Positions 14,874-25,280 of a DNA stretch of 64,000 nt are shown piece by piece; the stretch's first letter is position 1, and each line of letters begins with the position of its first letter. The DNA is taken from NCBI GenBank assembly GCA_021793155.1, contig JAJYTF010000002.1, forward strand, positions 188,392 through 252,391, given 5' to 3'. Below the pieces are notes generated by a model. That model saw only the letters and a program-made list of their open reading frames with translations, was not told the DNA's origin and made no database searches. This stretch comes from Pseudomonadota bacterium. Lineage in GTDB: Bacteria; Pseudomonadota; Alphaproteobacteria; Rhodospirillales; Magnetospirillaceae. The translations under genes and the position numbers were made by a program.

Positions 14874-16865
14874 GCCAGTCGCAAATACCGCTTCGGAACG
14901 AAGTGGAATTTGCTCCAAATCCGATTGTTCGCCGCCCACCGGCGCTTCTGCAAGAGTGAAATGAAAGACCGCCCCAGCCGGGAGATCGGCCTCGCACCAG
15001 ATGCGGCCACGATGGCTCTCGACGATGGAACGGCTGATGGCCAGACCCAATCCGGTACCGCTCGGCCGCGTGGTGACGAAGGGGTCGAACAGGGTCGCGA
15101 TGACATCCGGTGAAATGCCGGGGCCGTTATCGGCCACGCTTAGCCGGATGAACCCATCACCCGATGCCTGCCAGGTGATCCCGATGCGGCCGCCCGCCTC
15201 GGTGCTCTCCGCCTGGGCCTGAATGCCATTGCGCAGCAGGTTGATCAGCACCTGTTGGATCTGCAGGCGGTCGGCGTCGACGACGAAATCGCCGGGTGAG
15301 GCTAATTCGACCACGATCCCGCAACGGGCCGCTTCTTCGGCGAGCAGAGCCACCACTTCCTCGACCATGCCCCGCAGCCGCACCGGCGCTATTTCCAGCC
15401 GCCCGCCACGGAAGAACTCGCTCAACCGGCCGACGATCATGCCGGCCCGTTCCGCCTGAGCGACGATCTTGGCCAGCTGCTGCGGCAAGCGCTCAGGCAG
15501 ATCCGGCACGGTCGCGGCCATCCTCTGGCAGGTTGCGGCATAACCGATCAGCGCCGACAGCGGTTGATTCAGCTCGTGGGCAAGGCTGGCGGCCAACCGT
15601 TCGGTGAGCAAGGTGCGGGAGGCTTCCTCCATGGTCGAACGCCGCATGTTGCGGCGCTCTTCCGCCAGCTTCCGCTCGGTGATATTCCGGGCGCTGACCA
15701 CGGTGTTGTGGGTGTCGCCAATTGGCACCGCCGCGGTGGCAATCTCGATCGGAACGATCGCTCCGTCGGCACGCCTGACCACCGGCTCCACGGAATGAGT
15801 GGCGTCGGGAAAAGCGATGAATTGGCTTACCGGCAGACCGAGGACCTGTTCTTTCGAGCGCCCCGTCAGCTCTTCGAAGCTATGGTTGGACACCTCGATC
15901 CTGCCATGCTCGTCAGTCACCAAGATGGCATCGGGCGCCAGGTCGACGATGGCGCGCAGCCGCCGCTCACCATCGGCGACCGCCCGCCTGGCGTTCTCCC
16001 TTTCGCTGATCACCACCCCCAGGAGCAGGCCCAGGACCGTCATGACCAGCAACAGGAACTGCAGCTTGGTCACCTCCAGTCCGTGACAGCCGACCGCTGT
16101 TCCGGCGCCGATAACTGCCGCCTGCACCACTGCCAGAAACAGGCTGACGCCGGGCAGGCCACGCTCCGCCGCCACCCAGACCATCGGTACGAACATGGCG
16201 GAGAAGCTGTGGGTTCCGTCCTGCCAGGTGGCGAACAGGAGCATCCACAAAGCCCCACCGGTGGCCGCGGCCTGCCCCACTGTTCCCTTGGAAACCAAGC
16301 CCTTCAGGCTCGGACGCTCGTCGCGAAAGCGCCAACAGACCAGCAGAAGCGTCACCACGGCCAGGGTGCCGTTGGCATCGCCGACCGCATGCTTGAAGGT
16401 CAGCGGCGCCACTTCCTGCTGCGCCACCAGACCGGCGGAGCGGCAGAAGCCGACATACACAGCGGCGGTCAGCAGCGAGCCGAACAGGACACCGCCGATC
16501 AGGCCGACGACATCATGAAAGGACCGCAGCGCGGGACTCACCTTCAGCGGGTACCTGATAAGCCAGGCCACCGAGGCCCAGACGCAGGTCTCGCCGACGG
16601 CGGCAAAGACCATGACCGAGGGGGATCCGGGCAGGCGGCGCACCAGCAGTTCAGCGCCGAGCGCGCCAGCCAATGCCAGCGGCGCCCAGCGAACGCCGCG
16701 CAGCAGCAGCAGCGCAAGGCTGACACCCGGCGCCGGAGCCCACGGCGCCACATGCAGTTCCTCGAACGGCAGCAGGGAGCTCAGCCAGTCAAGGAGGACA
16801 TATGCACCAAGATAAGCCGCCGCGAAGATCGCGCTCTTAGACACGGGTGGCCGATCGATCGACAT
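14859..16865 (-). CDS. MASE1-PAS sensor histidine kinase
   Basis: The 668-residue kinase begins with an eight-helix MASE1 membrane sensor domain (about residues 10-285). A PAS domain (about 300-405; DLAPDAILVTDEHGRIEVSNHSFEELTG) and a FixL-type DHp domain with the phosphoacceptor His in AASLAHELNQPLSALIGY follow. The ATPase domain has N box QVLINLLRNGIQA, G1 box VADNGPGIS and G2 box SGTGLGLAISRSI. The signal sensed by MASE1 domains is not established. The start abuts the stop of the upstream receptor-like gene, so the three genes 16866, 14859 and 14161 form one operon. The last residues (after about 650) are encoded by repeat DNA and are not family-like. Confidence 0.93.
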   Translation of the reverse strand: MSIDRPPVSKSAIFAAAYLGAYVLLDWLSSLLPFEELHVAPWAPAPGVSLALLLLRGVRWAPLALAGALGAELLVRRLPGSPSVMVFAAVGETCVWASVAWLIRYPLKVSPALRSFHDVVGLIGGVLFGSLLTAAVYVGFCRSAGLVAQQEVAPLTFKHAVGDANGTLAVVTLLLVCWRFRDERPSLKGLVSKGTVGQAAATGGALWMLLFATWQDGTHSFSAMFVPMVWVAAERGLPGVSLFLAVVQAAVIGAGTAVGCHGLEVTKLQFLLLVMTVLGLLLGVVISERENARRAVADGERRLRAIVDLAPDAILVTDEHGRIEVSNHSFEELTGRSKEQVLGLPVSQFIAFPDATHSVEPVVRRADGAIVPIEIATAAVPIGDTHNTVVSARNITERKLAEERRNMRRSTMEEASRTLLTERLAASLAHELNQPLSALIGYAATCQRMAATVPDLPERLPQQLAKIVAQAERAGMIVGRLSEFFRGGRLEIAPVRLRGMVEEVVALLAEEAARCGIVVELASPGDFVVDADRLQIQQVLINLLRNGIQAQAESTEAGGRIGITWQASGDGFIRLSVADNGPGISPDVIATLFDPFVTTRPSGTGLGLAISRSIVESHRGRIWCEADLPAGAVFHFTLAEAPVGGEQSDLEQIPLRSEAVFATGPSGV

Positions 16866-17897
16866 TCAGTCCTCGACGGGATCCTGAACGATCAAGCCGA
16901 ACCAATCGGATCCACGGTAGGTCTCGAAACCGGTGCCGCGGGCGAAGCCGATCAGGCGGCCGTCCTTGTTGAGGTAGCTGCCGGTTGCCTGACCCTCGGC
17001 CTTCAACGGGAAGCTGTCCACCAGGACGCCCCGCCGGTCCGACGAGGCGATGATACGCTGCTTCCCGTCCAGCAGCAGGCAATGAGTCCTCTCCCGCTCG
17101 TCCTCGTCCAGCCGCACCCGGCCAACGACCGCCTCGGACTGCGCGGCCCAGTTGAAATGGCCGGCGAGCGTGCCGAGGATGCGACCGTCACGCCTGCCGT
17201 TCTCGCGAAGAGCCGTGGCGAAGGTCACCACGGCGGTATTCCCAAGATGCCGATCCACCTGGGGGGCGCGCATTGCAACCTCGCCCGGGGCGCCCTGCAG
17301 CGCTTGCTGGAACCATTCCTCCCCCGAAACGTCCAACCCCTGCAGCCCGGAGAAATGCTTTGCCCGCCCATTGGCCACCAGCCGGCCGGCGGCGTCGGTC
17401 AGCCAGAGGTCCTGATAGATCGTGCGAATATCAAGCAGGGTGGCCAGCCGCTCAGCCGCACGCATGGCCGCGGCCGGTTCCCGGCCGGAGACCGCGTCCA
17501 CCAGGGCCGGCTCGGTCGACCACCCGCGCAGGTCGCCAATCCGTTCGTAAAAGCTGCGGTCTACGATGTCGATCATCGCTGCGGCGAAGTCGATCAGCCG
17601 CGTGCCCCGCATATGGGCGATGATGCGCGAGCCGAGGTCGTTCAATTCGGCGATAGCGGACTGCAGTTCGCCGGAGAACTCCCCGGCCACCTGGGTCACG
17701 CTATCGGACACGCCCTTGACCTCGTTGGCGACGACGGCGAAACCACGTCCGGCCTCACCCGCCCGCGACGCCTCGATCATGGCATTCAAGGCCAGGATGC
17801 GGGTCCTTCCGGTAATCGAATGAATGGAACCGAGCCTTCGGCCTGTAATGTCCGAGACCTGCTGCGTCAGCACAAGAATCCGTTCGGGATTTACCAT
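16866..17897 (-). CDS. Soluble chemoreceptor-like protein with signalling tip before a Cache sensor
   Basis: The 343-residue protein has an unusual domain order. Residues 20-75 hold a chemoreceptor signalling hairpin tip (GRTRILALNAMIEASRAGEAGRGFAVVANEVKGVSD). After a linker, residues 140-343 resemble a Cache-type ligand-binding domain (DLWLTDAAGRLVANGRAKHFSGL, then EEWFQQALQG). No signal peptide or membrane helix is visible, so both parts should be cytoplasmic. Only one helix pair of the MCP module is present, too short for a normal methylation region. It sits directly before the MASE1 kinase with no gap, so it may feed ligand information to that kinase or to a chemotaxis array. Confidence 0.8.
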   Translation of the reverse strand: MVNPERILVLTQQVSDITGRRLGSIHSITGRTRILALNAMIEASRAGEAGRGFAVVANEVKGVSDSVTQVAGEFSGELQSAIAELNDLGSRIIAHMRGTRLIDFAAAMIDIVDRSFYERIGDLRGWSTEPALVDAVSGREPAAAMRAAERLATLLDIRTIYQDLWLTDAAGRLVANGRAKHFSGLQGLDVSGEEWFQQALQGAPGEVAMRAPQVDRHLGNTAVVTFATALRENGRRDGRILGTLAGHFNWAAQSEAVVGRVRLDEDERERTHCLLLDGKQRIIASSDRRGVLVDSFPLKAEGQATGSYLNKDGRLIGFARGTGFETYRGSDWFGLIVQDPVED

Positions 17898-18073
17898 TTC
17901 CGCACCTTCAGACCACCCTGCCGGATGTTACTGGGATACGGCCTCGACGGTAAGCACTAAAGCAATTTCGCCGTCATCCCCGCCTCCGTGGGGACAGGCG
18001 CTGGCCGCGACGCTCAGGCGCCGCCCCGCCGACTTCGCCGGCAAACATGGTACCGAGTCTCGACCGGTAAAAA

Positions 18074-18985
18074 TCATCGAGTCCTGGCCGGCCCAATGAG
18101 CGCCCGGCCGACGCGGGAGCCGTTGGGCCGGTCCAGCTTGGCACAGATCCAGTCGCCGGTCGCCACGACCGCATTCAAGTCCACCCCGGTGACCACGCCC
18201 AGGCCGTTCAACATGTAGAGCAGGTCCTCGGTGGCGAGATTGCCTGAGGCCCCCTTGGCGTAGGGGCAGCCCCCAAGGCCGCCGACCGACGAATCGACGA
18301 CCGCTACGCCGCGGTCAAGCGCAGCCAGCACGTTGGCCAGCGCCTGACCGTAGGTATCGTGAAAATGCACTGCCAGCATGTCAACGGGAAGATGGGCCGC
18401 CGCCGCATCGATCATGGCGGCGGCAGCGGCCGGGGTGCCGATGCCGATGGTATCGCCCAGTGAAATTTCATAGCAGCCCAGCGCCGCCAGCCGCGCCGCC
18501 ACCTCGGCCACCGCCTGCGGGCGCACAGCGCCTTCATACGGGCAGCCCAGCACGCAGGAGACGTAGCCCCGCACCTTCAGTCCCTGATGGCGCGCCGCCT
18601 CGGCCACCGCGGCGAAACGCTCCAGGCTTTCGGCGATCGAGCAGTTGATGTTCCGCCGCGAAAAGCTTTCCGAAGCGGCCGCGAACACCGAGACCTCCAT
18701 GGCACCGGCGGCAACGGCGGCTTCCAGTCCTTGCTGGTTGGGGACGAGGACCGGATAAGAAACGCCGGGCCGGCGCGCGATTCCGGCCATTACCCGGGCA
18801 GTGTCGGCCATCTGCGGCACCCATTTGGCGCTGACAAAGCTGCCCGCTTCGACCACCGGCAGACCGGCGGCCGACAGCCGGTCGACCAACTCGACCTTGA
18901 CCTCGGGCAGCAGGGCAGACGCCTCGTTCTGCAGTCCGTCGCGCGGCCCGACCTCGACGACCTTGACCCGCGGCGGCCATCTCAT
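18074..18985 (-). CDS. mvaB: Hydroxymethylglutaryl-CoA lyase
   Basis: The 303-residue protein is HMG-CoA lyase, which splits 3-hydroxy-3-methylglutaryl-CoA into acetoacetate and acetyl-CoA, the last step of leucine breakdown. The TIM-barrel signatures are present: [12 protein letters not shown] near the start, [23 protein letters not shown], and the catalytic-cysteine loop [20 protein letters not shown]. The ATG at 18985 overlaps the stop of the biotin-carboxylase gene (ATGA). It is the last gene of the operon; the 176 bp behind it contain no further gene, only GC-rich sequence with a GTCATCCCCGC repeat-like stretch at about 17970. Confidence 0.96.
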   Translation of the reverse strand: MRWPPRVKVVEVGPRDGLQNEASALLPEVKVELVDRLSAAGLPVVEAGSFVSAKWVPQMADTARVMAGIARRPGVSYPVLVPNQQGLEAAVAAGAMEVSVFAAASESFSRRNINCSIAESLERFAAVAEAARHQGLKVRGYVSCVLGCPYEGAVRPQAVAEVAARLAALGCYEISLGDTIGIGTPAAAAAMIDAAAAHLPVDMLAVHFHDTYGQALANVLAALDRGVAVVDSSVGGLGGCPYAKGASGNLATEDLLYMLNGLGVVTGVDLNAVVATGDWICAKLDRPNGSRVGRALIGPARTR

Positions 18986-20988
18986 GCCCGGGCCTCCGCC
19001 GGCTCGAAGCCAACCAGATCGACCCCGTCGGCCACCTGCTCGCCGACCTGGAAATAGACCTCGGTCACCGTCCCGGCCGAGGGTGCGGCGATCACATGCT
19101 CCATCTTCATCGCTTCCACCGCCACCAAAGGCTGTCCGCTGTCGACGGCCTGGCCCGGCTCCACCAGCACCTGCACCACGGTGCCGGTCATCGGTGCGCA
19201 CAAGGTCCCGCCGCCCACATCCTGCCCGCCAGCGCGGGCCGAAGGATCATCGAGGACCAGCCGCCAGGAGGCGCCGGCCAGCAGGATGGTCAGATCGAAG
19301 CCGCTGACCACAACCGTGGCCGATTTACGGCTGCCGTCCAGTTCGGCGGTGATCGCTCGTCCCTCGCGCCGCGCGCCCCGCAGCGTCAAGCACCTGTCGG
19401 GCAGGTCGATGACCCAGCCGCCGATGCCGAAGTGAACCGTCACCGGATAGGCCATCTCGCCCGCGATGAAGCGGAAGGTCTGATGATTGTCTTCGTTCAT
19501 CCGCCAGCCGCTGGCCCGATGCCAGGGCGAATGCGAATCGGTCGAGCGGGCAGCGACCTGCCCGGCGGCCTGTTCACGCTCCAGCAGCAGGCTTGCCGCG
19601 GCGAAAGCCAGGGCCTCGTCGGAAACCGTACCCGGCCGGGGCATAAGATCGACCTGGTGCCGTCCGATGAAACCGGTATCCACCTGGAAGGCGGCGAAGG
19701 CCGGGTGGTTGGCGACGGCGCTCAAGAACCCCACATTGGTCGCCGGGCCGGCCAGTTCGTACTGCGCCAGGGCACGGCGCAGCCGGCGCACGGCGCTGCC
19801 CCGGTCCTCGCCCCAGACGATCAGCTTGGCCAGCATGGGGTCGTAATAGGCCGAGACCTCACCGCCTTCGGCCACGCCGCTGTCGATGCGAAGATGTGGA
19901 TTTTCCGCCGGCGGCCGCAAATGGACGATGCGGCCGGTGGTCGGCAGAAATTCGCGGGCGGGGTCTTCGGCATAGATGCGGGCTTCGATGGCGTGGCCGT
20001 GGCTGGCAATCTGGTCCTGGCGCAGCGGCAGCGGCCGGCCGGCCGCCACCAGGAATTGCCATTCCACCAGATCCAGCCCGGTAATCATCTCGGTGACCGG
20101 ATGCTCGACCTGCAGGCGGGTGTTCATTTCGATAAAATGGAACCGCCCGTCCTGGTAAAGGAACTCGACGGTGCCAGCCCCCACATAGCCTACCGCCTTG
20201 GCCGCTGCGACCGCGGCCTTGGCCATGGCCTGCCGGACCTCATCGGACAGATCCGGCGCGGGCGCTTCCTCGAGCACCTTCTGGTGGCGCCGCTGAATCG
20301 AGCAATCGCGTTCGAACAGGCTTACGGCGTTGCCATGGGCATCGGCAAAGACCTGGATCTCCACATGCCGGGGGTGGTCCAGATAGAGTTCGAGCAGCAG
20401 CGCATCGTCGGCGAACGCCGCCTTCGCCTCGCGCCGCGCCCCGGCAAGGGCCGCCCCGAGTGCCGCCGAAGAGTGGACTACGCGCATGCCCTTGCCGCCG
20501 CCGCCGGCGGAAGCCTTGACCAGCACGGGATAGCCGATACGTTCGGCGGCCGCAGCCAGGTCGCCATCGGACTGGCCGGCGCCGTGGTAGCCCGGCACCA
20601 GGGGCACCCCCGCCCCCTCCATCAGGCGCTTCGATTCGATTTTCGAGCCCATGGCGCGGATGGCGCCGGCCGGCGGGCCGATGAAGACCAGACCTCGACG
20701 CGCACAGGCTTCGGCAAATTCGGCATTCTCGGCCAGGAAACCGTAGCCGGGATGGATCGCCTGGGCACCGGCCGCGAGCGCCACCTCGATGATACGCTCG
20801 CCCTGCAGATAGCTGTCGACCGCCGGCGCCGGCCCGATGTGGAAAGCTTCGTCGGCCATCACCACATGGGGCGCGGCGGCGTCGGCGGCCGAATAAACAG
20901 CGACGGTGCCGATGCTCAAGCGCCGGGCGGTACGGATGACACGGCAGGCGATTTCCCCGCGGTTGGCGATGAGGATCTTGTCGAACAT
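18982..20988 (-). CDS. mccA: Methylcrotonyl-CoA carboxylase biotin-carrying alpha subunit
   Basis: The 668-residue protein carries a biotin carboxylase half ([17 protein letters not shown] at the start, ATP-grasp loop [30 protein letters not shown]) and a C-terminal biotin carrier domain with biotinyl-Lys 628 in EAMKMEH. It carboxylates its biotin with bicarbonate and ATP, which the beta subunit then transfers to 3-methylcrotonyl-CoA. Neighbouring mccB, isovaleryl-CoA dehydrogenase and HMG-CoA lyase genes make the methylcrotonyl rather than propionyl or geranyl assignment likely. The ATG at 20988 gives the family's normal N-terminus [12 protein letters not shown]. Confidence 0.95.
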   Translation of the reverse strand: MFDKILIANRGEIACRVIRTARRLSIGTVAVYSAADAAAPHVVMADEAFHIGPAPAVDSYLQGERIIEVALAAGAQAIHPGYGFLAENAEFAEACARRGLVFIGPPAGAIRAMGSKIESKRLMEGAGVPLVPGYHGAGQSDGDLAAAAERIGYPVLVKASAGGGGKGMRVVHSSAALGAALAGARREAKAAFADDALLLELYLDHPRHVEIQVFADAHGNAVSLFERDCSIQRRHQKVLEEAPAPDLSDEVRQAMAKAAVAAAKAVGYVGAGTVEFLYQDGRFHFIEMNTRLQVEHPVTEMITGLDLVEWQFLVAAGRPLPLRQDQIASHGHAIEARIYAEDPAREFLPTTGRIVHLRPPAENPHLRIDSGVAEGGEVSAYYDPMLAKLIVWGEDRGSAVRRLRRALAQYELAGPATNVGFLSAVANHPAFAAFQVDTGFIGRHQVDLMPRPGTVSDEALAFAAASLLLEREQAAGQVAARSTDSHSPWHRASGWRMNEDNHQTFRFIAGEMAYPVTVHFGIGGWVIDLPDRCLTLRGARREGRAITAELDGSRKSATVVVSGFDLTILLAGASWRLVLDDPSARAGGQDVGGGTLCAPMTGTVVQVLVEPGQAVDSGQPLVAVEAMKMEHVIAAPSAGTVTEVYFQVGEQVADGVDLVGFEPAEARA

Positions 20989-20998
20989 AGGCGCAACC

Positions 20999-21865
20999 CT
21001 ACAATGAATTGTTATCCCGACCGCGGCGAGAGACCTCGTCGTTCCTGCGAGATCCTTCCTCGCTGCGGTCGGAATAACAGCAGTCGTTGGTCCAGTTGGG
21101 CTTGCGCTTTTCCAGGAAGGCACGGATGCCTTCCCGCCCCTCGTCCGAGGCGCGCAGTTCGGCGATGCGTTCCGCCGTCCAGTCGATCAAATCCTGGCCC
21201 AGTGGCTCCTCGGCGGCGCGCCTGGCCAGCACTTTGGCCGCCGCCATTCCGCCCGGCGCGTTGGCCTTGAACTGCCGCAGCCAGGCGTCGCGCCGCTCGG
21301 CCAGACGGCTGGAAGGAACAACCTCATGGACCAGGCCGAGCCGTTCGGCCGTGGCGGCGTCGAACACTTCGGCCGTGAGGAAAAAGCGCCGCGACGCACG
21401 GGCGCCGATGGCCCGCACCACATAGGGTGAGATCACCGCCGGGGCGAGCCCGAGCTTGACCTCGGAGAGACAGAACCGGGCGTCCTCGGCCGCCACCACC
21501 AGGTCGCAACAGGCCACCAGGCCGACGCCGCCGCCATAGGCAGCCCCCTGCACCAGTCCCAGCACCGGCTTGGGGCAGCCGTCCACCACCTGCATCAGCC
21601 GCGCCAGGGCCTTGGCGTCGGCCAGGTTTTCGGCAGGAGAATAGTCGGCCGAGCGGCGCATCCAGTTGAGGTCGCCCCCGGCCGAGAAGCTTTTCCCCTG
21701 GGCGGCCAACACGACGGCGCGGATGTCCGGCTCTGCTGCCACGGCCTCGAAGGCGGCGGTCAGCTCGCGGATCACCGCGTCATCGAAGGCGTTGTGCCGG
21801 TCGGGACGGTTGAGCAGAACGAACCGCACGCGGTCGGCGGTCGTGATGAGTACGGTGTCGGGCAT
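20999..21865 (-). CDS. liuC: Enoyl-CoA hydratase, probable methylglutaconyl-CoA hydratase
   Basis: This crotonase-fold protein should hydrate 3-methylglutaconyl-CoA to HMG-CoA, as its place between mccB and mccA suggests. The oxyanion-hole segment GKSFSAGGDLNWMRR and the second loop GAAYGGGVGLVACCDLVVAAEDARF are intact. Family members end close to FLEKRKPNWT. Here 29 more residues follow, encoded by a palindromic element at 21011-21078, so the native end seems to have been replaced. The ATG at 21865 is used; a GTG at 21874 overlapping the mccB stop is also possible. It stands 10 bp before mccA. Confidence 0.92.
   Translation of the reverse strand: MPDTVLITTADRVRFVLLNRPDRHNAFDDAVIRELTAAFEAVAAEPDIRAVVLAAQGKSFSAGGDLNWMRRSADYSPAENLADAKALARLMQVVDGCPKPVLGLVQGAAYGGGVGLVACCDLVVAAEDARFCLSEVKLGLAPAVISPYVVRAIGARASRRFFLTAEVFDAATAERLGLVHEVVPSSRLAERRDAWLRQFKANAPGGMAAAKVLARRAAEEPLGQDLIDWTAERIAELRASDEGREGIRAFLEKRKPNWTNDCCYSDRSEEGSRRNDEVSRRGRDNNSL
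21011..21078. repeat. Palindromic repeat element read into the 3' end of liuC
   Basis: GTTATCCCGACCGCGGCGAG (21011-21030) is repeated inverted at 21058-21078 with two differences, enclosing 27 bp. The size and ends resemble REP or MITE-like extragenic palindromes. It supplies the last codons of the enoyl-CoA hydratase gene. Confidence 0.75.
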
Positions 21866-21870
21866 GGCGA

Positions 21871-23478
21871 TCACATCCGGAAAACACCGAACCGGGTCGG
21901 TTCGATGGGCGCGTTGAGGGAGGCCGAGATACCCAAGGCCAGGACCATGCGGGTGTCAACCGGATCGATCAAACCGTCGTCCCATAACCGGGCTCCGGCA
22001 TAGTAGGGATGCCCCTGGGTCTCGTACTGCTGACGGATCGGCGCCTTGAAGGCCTCCTCTTCCGCGGTGTCCCAGGTCTCGCCTTTGGCCGCCATGCCGT
22101 CGCGCTTGACCTGGGCCAGCACATTGGCCGCCTGTTCGCCGCCCATCACCGAAACCCGCGCCGTCGGCCACATCCACAGGAAGCGTGGCTGATAGGCTCG
22201 CCCGCACATGCCGTAATTGCCGGCGCCGAAACTGCCGCCGATGATCAGGGTGAATTTTGGCACCTTGGCGCAGGCCACGGCGGTCACCATTTTCGCGCCG
22301 TCCTTGGCGATGCCGCCGGCCTCGTACTTTTTGCCCACCATGAAACCGGTGATGTTCTGCAAGAAGATCAGCGGAATGCCCCGCTGGCTGCACAGCTCGA
22401 CGAAATGGGCGCCTTTCTGCGCCGATTCCGAGAACAGGATGCCGTTGTTGGCGACGATGCCCACCGGATAGCCCCACAGCCGGGCAAAGCCGCAAACCAG
22501 CGTGGTACCGTAATCGCGCTTGAACTCGTCGAGCCTTGATCCGTCCACCAGGCGGGCGATGATTTCCCGCATGTCGTAAGGCTTGCGTGGGTCGACGGGA
22601 ATTATGCCGTAGAGCTCGCCGGGATCGTAGAGTGGCTCCTCCGGGGCGGCAATGTCGAGGTTGACCGGCTTCTTGCGGTTCAGGTTGGCAACGATGCGCC
22701 GCGCGATGGCCAAGGCGTGGCCGTCGTCCTGGGCGTAATGGTCGGTGACACCGGAGACGCGGCAGTGGACATCGGCACCGCCCAACTCTTCGGCGCTGAC
22801 CACCTCGCCGGTGGCCGCCTTGACCAGCGGCGGGCCGGCCAGGAATATCGTGCCCTGGCCCTTGACGATGACGCTTTCGTCGGACATGGCGGGGATGTAG
22901 GCGCCGCCGGCGGTACAGGACCCGTGCACCACCGAGATCTGCGGGATACCTTGCGCCGACAGCCGGGCCTGATTGTAGAAGATGCGGCCGAAATGGTCGC
23001 GATCCGGAAATACTTCGTCCTGGTTGGGCAGGTTGGCGCCACCCGATTCCACCAGGTAGATGCAGGGCAGATTGTTCTCGGCAGCGATCTCCTGGGCGCG
23101 GAGATGCTTCTTGACGGTCATCGGATAGTAGCTGCCGCCCTTCACCGTTCCGTCATTGGCGACGATCATGCACTCGCGGCCGGCGACGGAGCCGACGCCG
23201 GTGATGATGCCGGCGGAAGCGACGTCTTTCGTGTACATGCCCCAGGCGGCCAGCTGCGACAGTTCGAGAAAGGGCGAGCCGACATCCAGCAGGCGGCGGA
23301 TGCGTTCGCGCGGCAACAGTTTGCCCCGCGACAGATGCCGCTGGTTGGCCGTCGGCCCGCCACCCTCCTTCACGGTTGCGACGACACGGCGCAGGTCGTC
23401 GACCAGTTCCCGCATCGCCTCGGCGTTGCGGCGGAAAGCTTCGGAATGAGGATTGATGGCAGTCTTGATGACGGTCAT
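21871..23478 (-). CDS. mccB: Methylcrotonyl-CoA carboxylase carboxyltransferase beta subunit
   Basis: The 535-residue protein is an acyl-CoA carboxyltransferase (two crotonase-like domains). It has the family start [23 protein letters not shown] and the CoA-binding stretches [57 protein letters not shown], and [24 protein letters not shown]. Together these are diagnostic of MccB as opposed to PccB. It accepts carboxyl-biotin from MccA to make 3-methylglutaconyl-CoA. The stop overlaps the possible GTG start of the next gene. Confidence 0.96.
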   Translation of the reverse strand: MTVIKTAINPHSEAFRRNAEAMRELVDDLRRVVATVKEGGGPTANQRHLSRGKLLPRERIRRLLDVGSPFLELSQLAAWGMYTKDVASAGIITGVGSVAGRECMIVANDGTVKGGSYYPMTVKKHLRAQEIAAENNLPCIYLVESGGANLPNQDEVFPDRDHFGRIFYNQARLSAQGIPQISVVHGSCTAGGAYIPAMSDESVIVKGQGTIFLAGPPLVKAATGEVVSAEELGGADVHCRVSGVTDHYAQDDGHALAIARRIVANLNRKKPVNLDIAAPEEPLYDPGELYGIIPVDPRKPYDMREIIARLVDGSRLDEFKRDYGTTLVCGFARLWGYPVGIVANNGILFSESAQKGAHFVELCSQRGIPLIFLQNITGFMVGKKYEAGGIAKDGAKMVTAVACAKVPKFTLIIGGSFGAGNYGMCGRAYQPRFLWMWPTARVSVMGGEQAANVLAQVKRDGMAAKGETWDTAEEEAFKAPIRQQYETQGHPYYAGARLWDDGLIDPVDTRMVLALGISASLNAPIEPTRFGVFRM

Positions 23479-23488
23479 GTGGATCGGC

Positions 23489-25183
23489 TCACGCGGTCTT
23501 TTGCTCTTCCAGATGCAGGTCCTCGATCATCGTCCGGCGCATGATGAATTTCTGGATCTTGCCAGTCACCGTCATCGGGAACGATTCGACGAAACGGATC
23601 ACCCGCGGGATCTTGTAATGGGCAATCTGCCCCTTGCAGAACGCGGCGACCTCGTCTTCGTTCATCTGCTCGCCCTCCTTCAGGATGATCCAGGCGCAAA
23701 GCTGTTCACCCAGGTCCTTGTCCGGAATGCCGAACACCTGAACGTCGCGGATCTTGGGATTGCCATGCAGGAATTCCTCGACCTCGCGCGGATAGATGTT
23801 CTCGCCGCCGCGGATCACCATGTCCTTGATCCGTCCGACGATGTTGCAATATCCCTCGGCGTCCAGCACCGCCAGGTCGCCGGTGTGCATCCAGCGGCCC
23901 GGATCGATGGCTTGGCGGGTCAGTTCGTCGTCGTCCCAGTAGCCGCGCATCACGGAATAGCCGCGGGTCAGCAACTCGCCCGGCGTGCCGCGCGGCACCA
24001 CGCGGCCGGCAGCATCGACGATCTTCACCTCCACATGGGGATGGATGCGGCCGACGGTGGAGACGCGCCGCTCGATGGAATCGTCCACCGCGCTCTGGAA
24101 GCTGACCGGACTGGTTTCGGTCATGCCGTAGGCGATGGTCACCTCGGGCATATGCAGGTGCGAGATTACGTGGCGCATCACCTCGATAGGACAGGGCGAG
24201 CCCGCCATGATGCCGGTGCGGAGCGAAGACAAGTCGTAGCGGGCAAAGTCGGGGTGGTTCAGCAGGGCGATGAACATGGTCGGTACGCCGTAGAGCGAGG
24301 TGCAGTACTCCTCCTGCACCGTGGCGAGAACCCGCTCGGGCTCGAACCCCTCGCCCGGGATCACCATGCAGGCGCCGTGGGTAATGGCCCCAAGGTTGCC
24401 CATCACCATGCCGAAGCAATGGTAAAACGGTACCGGAATACACATTCGGTCGTGTTCCGTCAGGCGGATCGCATTGCCGACGAAGAAGCCGTTGTTGAGG
24501 ATGTTGTGATGGGTCAGCGTCGCCCCCTTGGGCCGGCCGGTGGTGCCGCTGGTGAATTGGATGTTGATGGCGTCGTCGAACTGCAGCGACGCTTCGATCT
24601 CCCGCAGCCTGGCGCGGTGTCCGTCTTCGGCCAGGGGGGACACGTCGGCGAAATTCAACATGCCTGGGCTCTTCTCCGTTCCCAGGCGGATCACCACCCG
24701 GAGCTCGGGAAGCCTGACGGCGTGCAGGGCCCCGGCCGGACAGCCGGCCAGTTCCGGCGCCAGCTCGCGCAGCATCTGCAGGTAATCGCTGCTCTTGAAC
24801 GACGGGGCCAGCACCAAGGCGGCGCAGCCCACCTTTCGCAAGGCGTATTCCAGCTCCTGCAGGCGATAAGCGGGATTGATGTTCACCAGGATCAGGCCGG
24901 CCTTCGCCGTGGCGAACTGGGTGACCACCCATTCGGCGTTGTTGGGCGACCAGATGCCGATGCGCTCTCCCGGTTCCAGGCCCAGCGCGATCAGGCCGGC
25001 GGCAAAGGCGTCGGCCTCCCGCCGCAGCCGCTCGTAACTCCACCGAACCCCTTGGGAAACCACCACCAGGGCGTCGCGGTCGGGAAATGCGGCGGCGGTG
25101 CGGTCAAGCTGCCGGCCGATGGTGTCCGAAAGCAAAGGTGTGGTGCTGGCTCCATGGACATAGCTGTGAGTGACCGTATCCAT
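23489..25183 (-). CDS. AMP-forming acyl-CoA synthetase
   Basis: The 564-residue enzyme activates a carboxylic acid to its CoA thioester with ATP. The P-loop-like motif [16 protein letters not shown], the adenylate motif [12 protein letters not shown], the hinge [16 protein letters not shown], and the C-terminal Lys in [11 protein letters not shown] are all intact. The subfamily resembles medium-chain fatty acyl-CoA ligases (FadD/AtuH-like). Within the leucine operon, between isovaleryl-CoA dehydrogenase and mccB, it could activate isovalerate or another branched acid so that free acids enter the pathway. Substrate is inference. Confidence 0.92.
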   Translation of the reverse strand: MDTVTHSYVHGASTTPLLSDTIGRQLDRTAAAFPDRDALVVVSQGVRWSYERLRREADAFAAGLIALGLEPGERIGIWSPNNAEWVVTQFATAKAGLILVNINPAYRLQELEYALRKVGCAALVLAPSFKSSDYLQMLRELAPELAGCPAGALHAVRLPELRVVIRLGTEKSPGMLNFADVSPLAEDGHRARLREIEASLQFDDAINIQFTSGTTGRPKGATLTHHNILNNGFFVGNAIRLTEHDRMCIPVPFYHCFGMVMGNLGAITHGACMVIPGEGFEPERVLATVQEEYCTSLYGVPTMFIALLNHPDFARYDLSSLRTGIMAGSPCPIEVMRHVISHLHMPEVTIAYGMTETSPVSFQSAVDDSIERRVSTVGRIHPHVEVKIVDAAGRVVPRGTPGELLTRGYSVMRGYWDDDELTRQAIDPGRWMHTGDLAVLDAEGYCNIVGRIKDMVIRGGENIYPREVEEFLHGNPKIRDVQVFGIPDKDLGEQLCAWIILKEGEQMNEDEVAAFCKGQIAHYKIPRVIRFVESFPMTVTGKIQKFIMRRTMIEDLHLEEQKTA

Positions 25184-25280
25184 CTGTCAGGCTCCGCTCA
25201 GGCCTCATTCGGAACTTGCTGGGTCAATTCCGAACAGGGCCAAAGATTGGTCAGTGGCGTCGTTATTTTCGAACAAACGT

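Noticed and set aside
15564-17960. A 798-residue open frame on the plus strand
   Set aside because: It is antisense to the sensor kinase and receptor genes. Its product is rich in His, Gln, Gly and Arg without domain motifs, as high-GC shadow frames are.
19096-21270. A 724-residue open frame on the plus strand
   Set aside because: It is antisense to mccA, which has full family motifs and the biotinyl site; the opposite frame has none.
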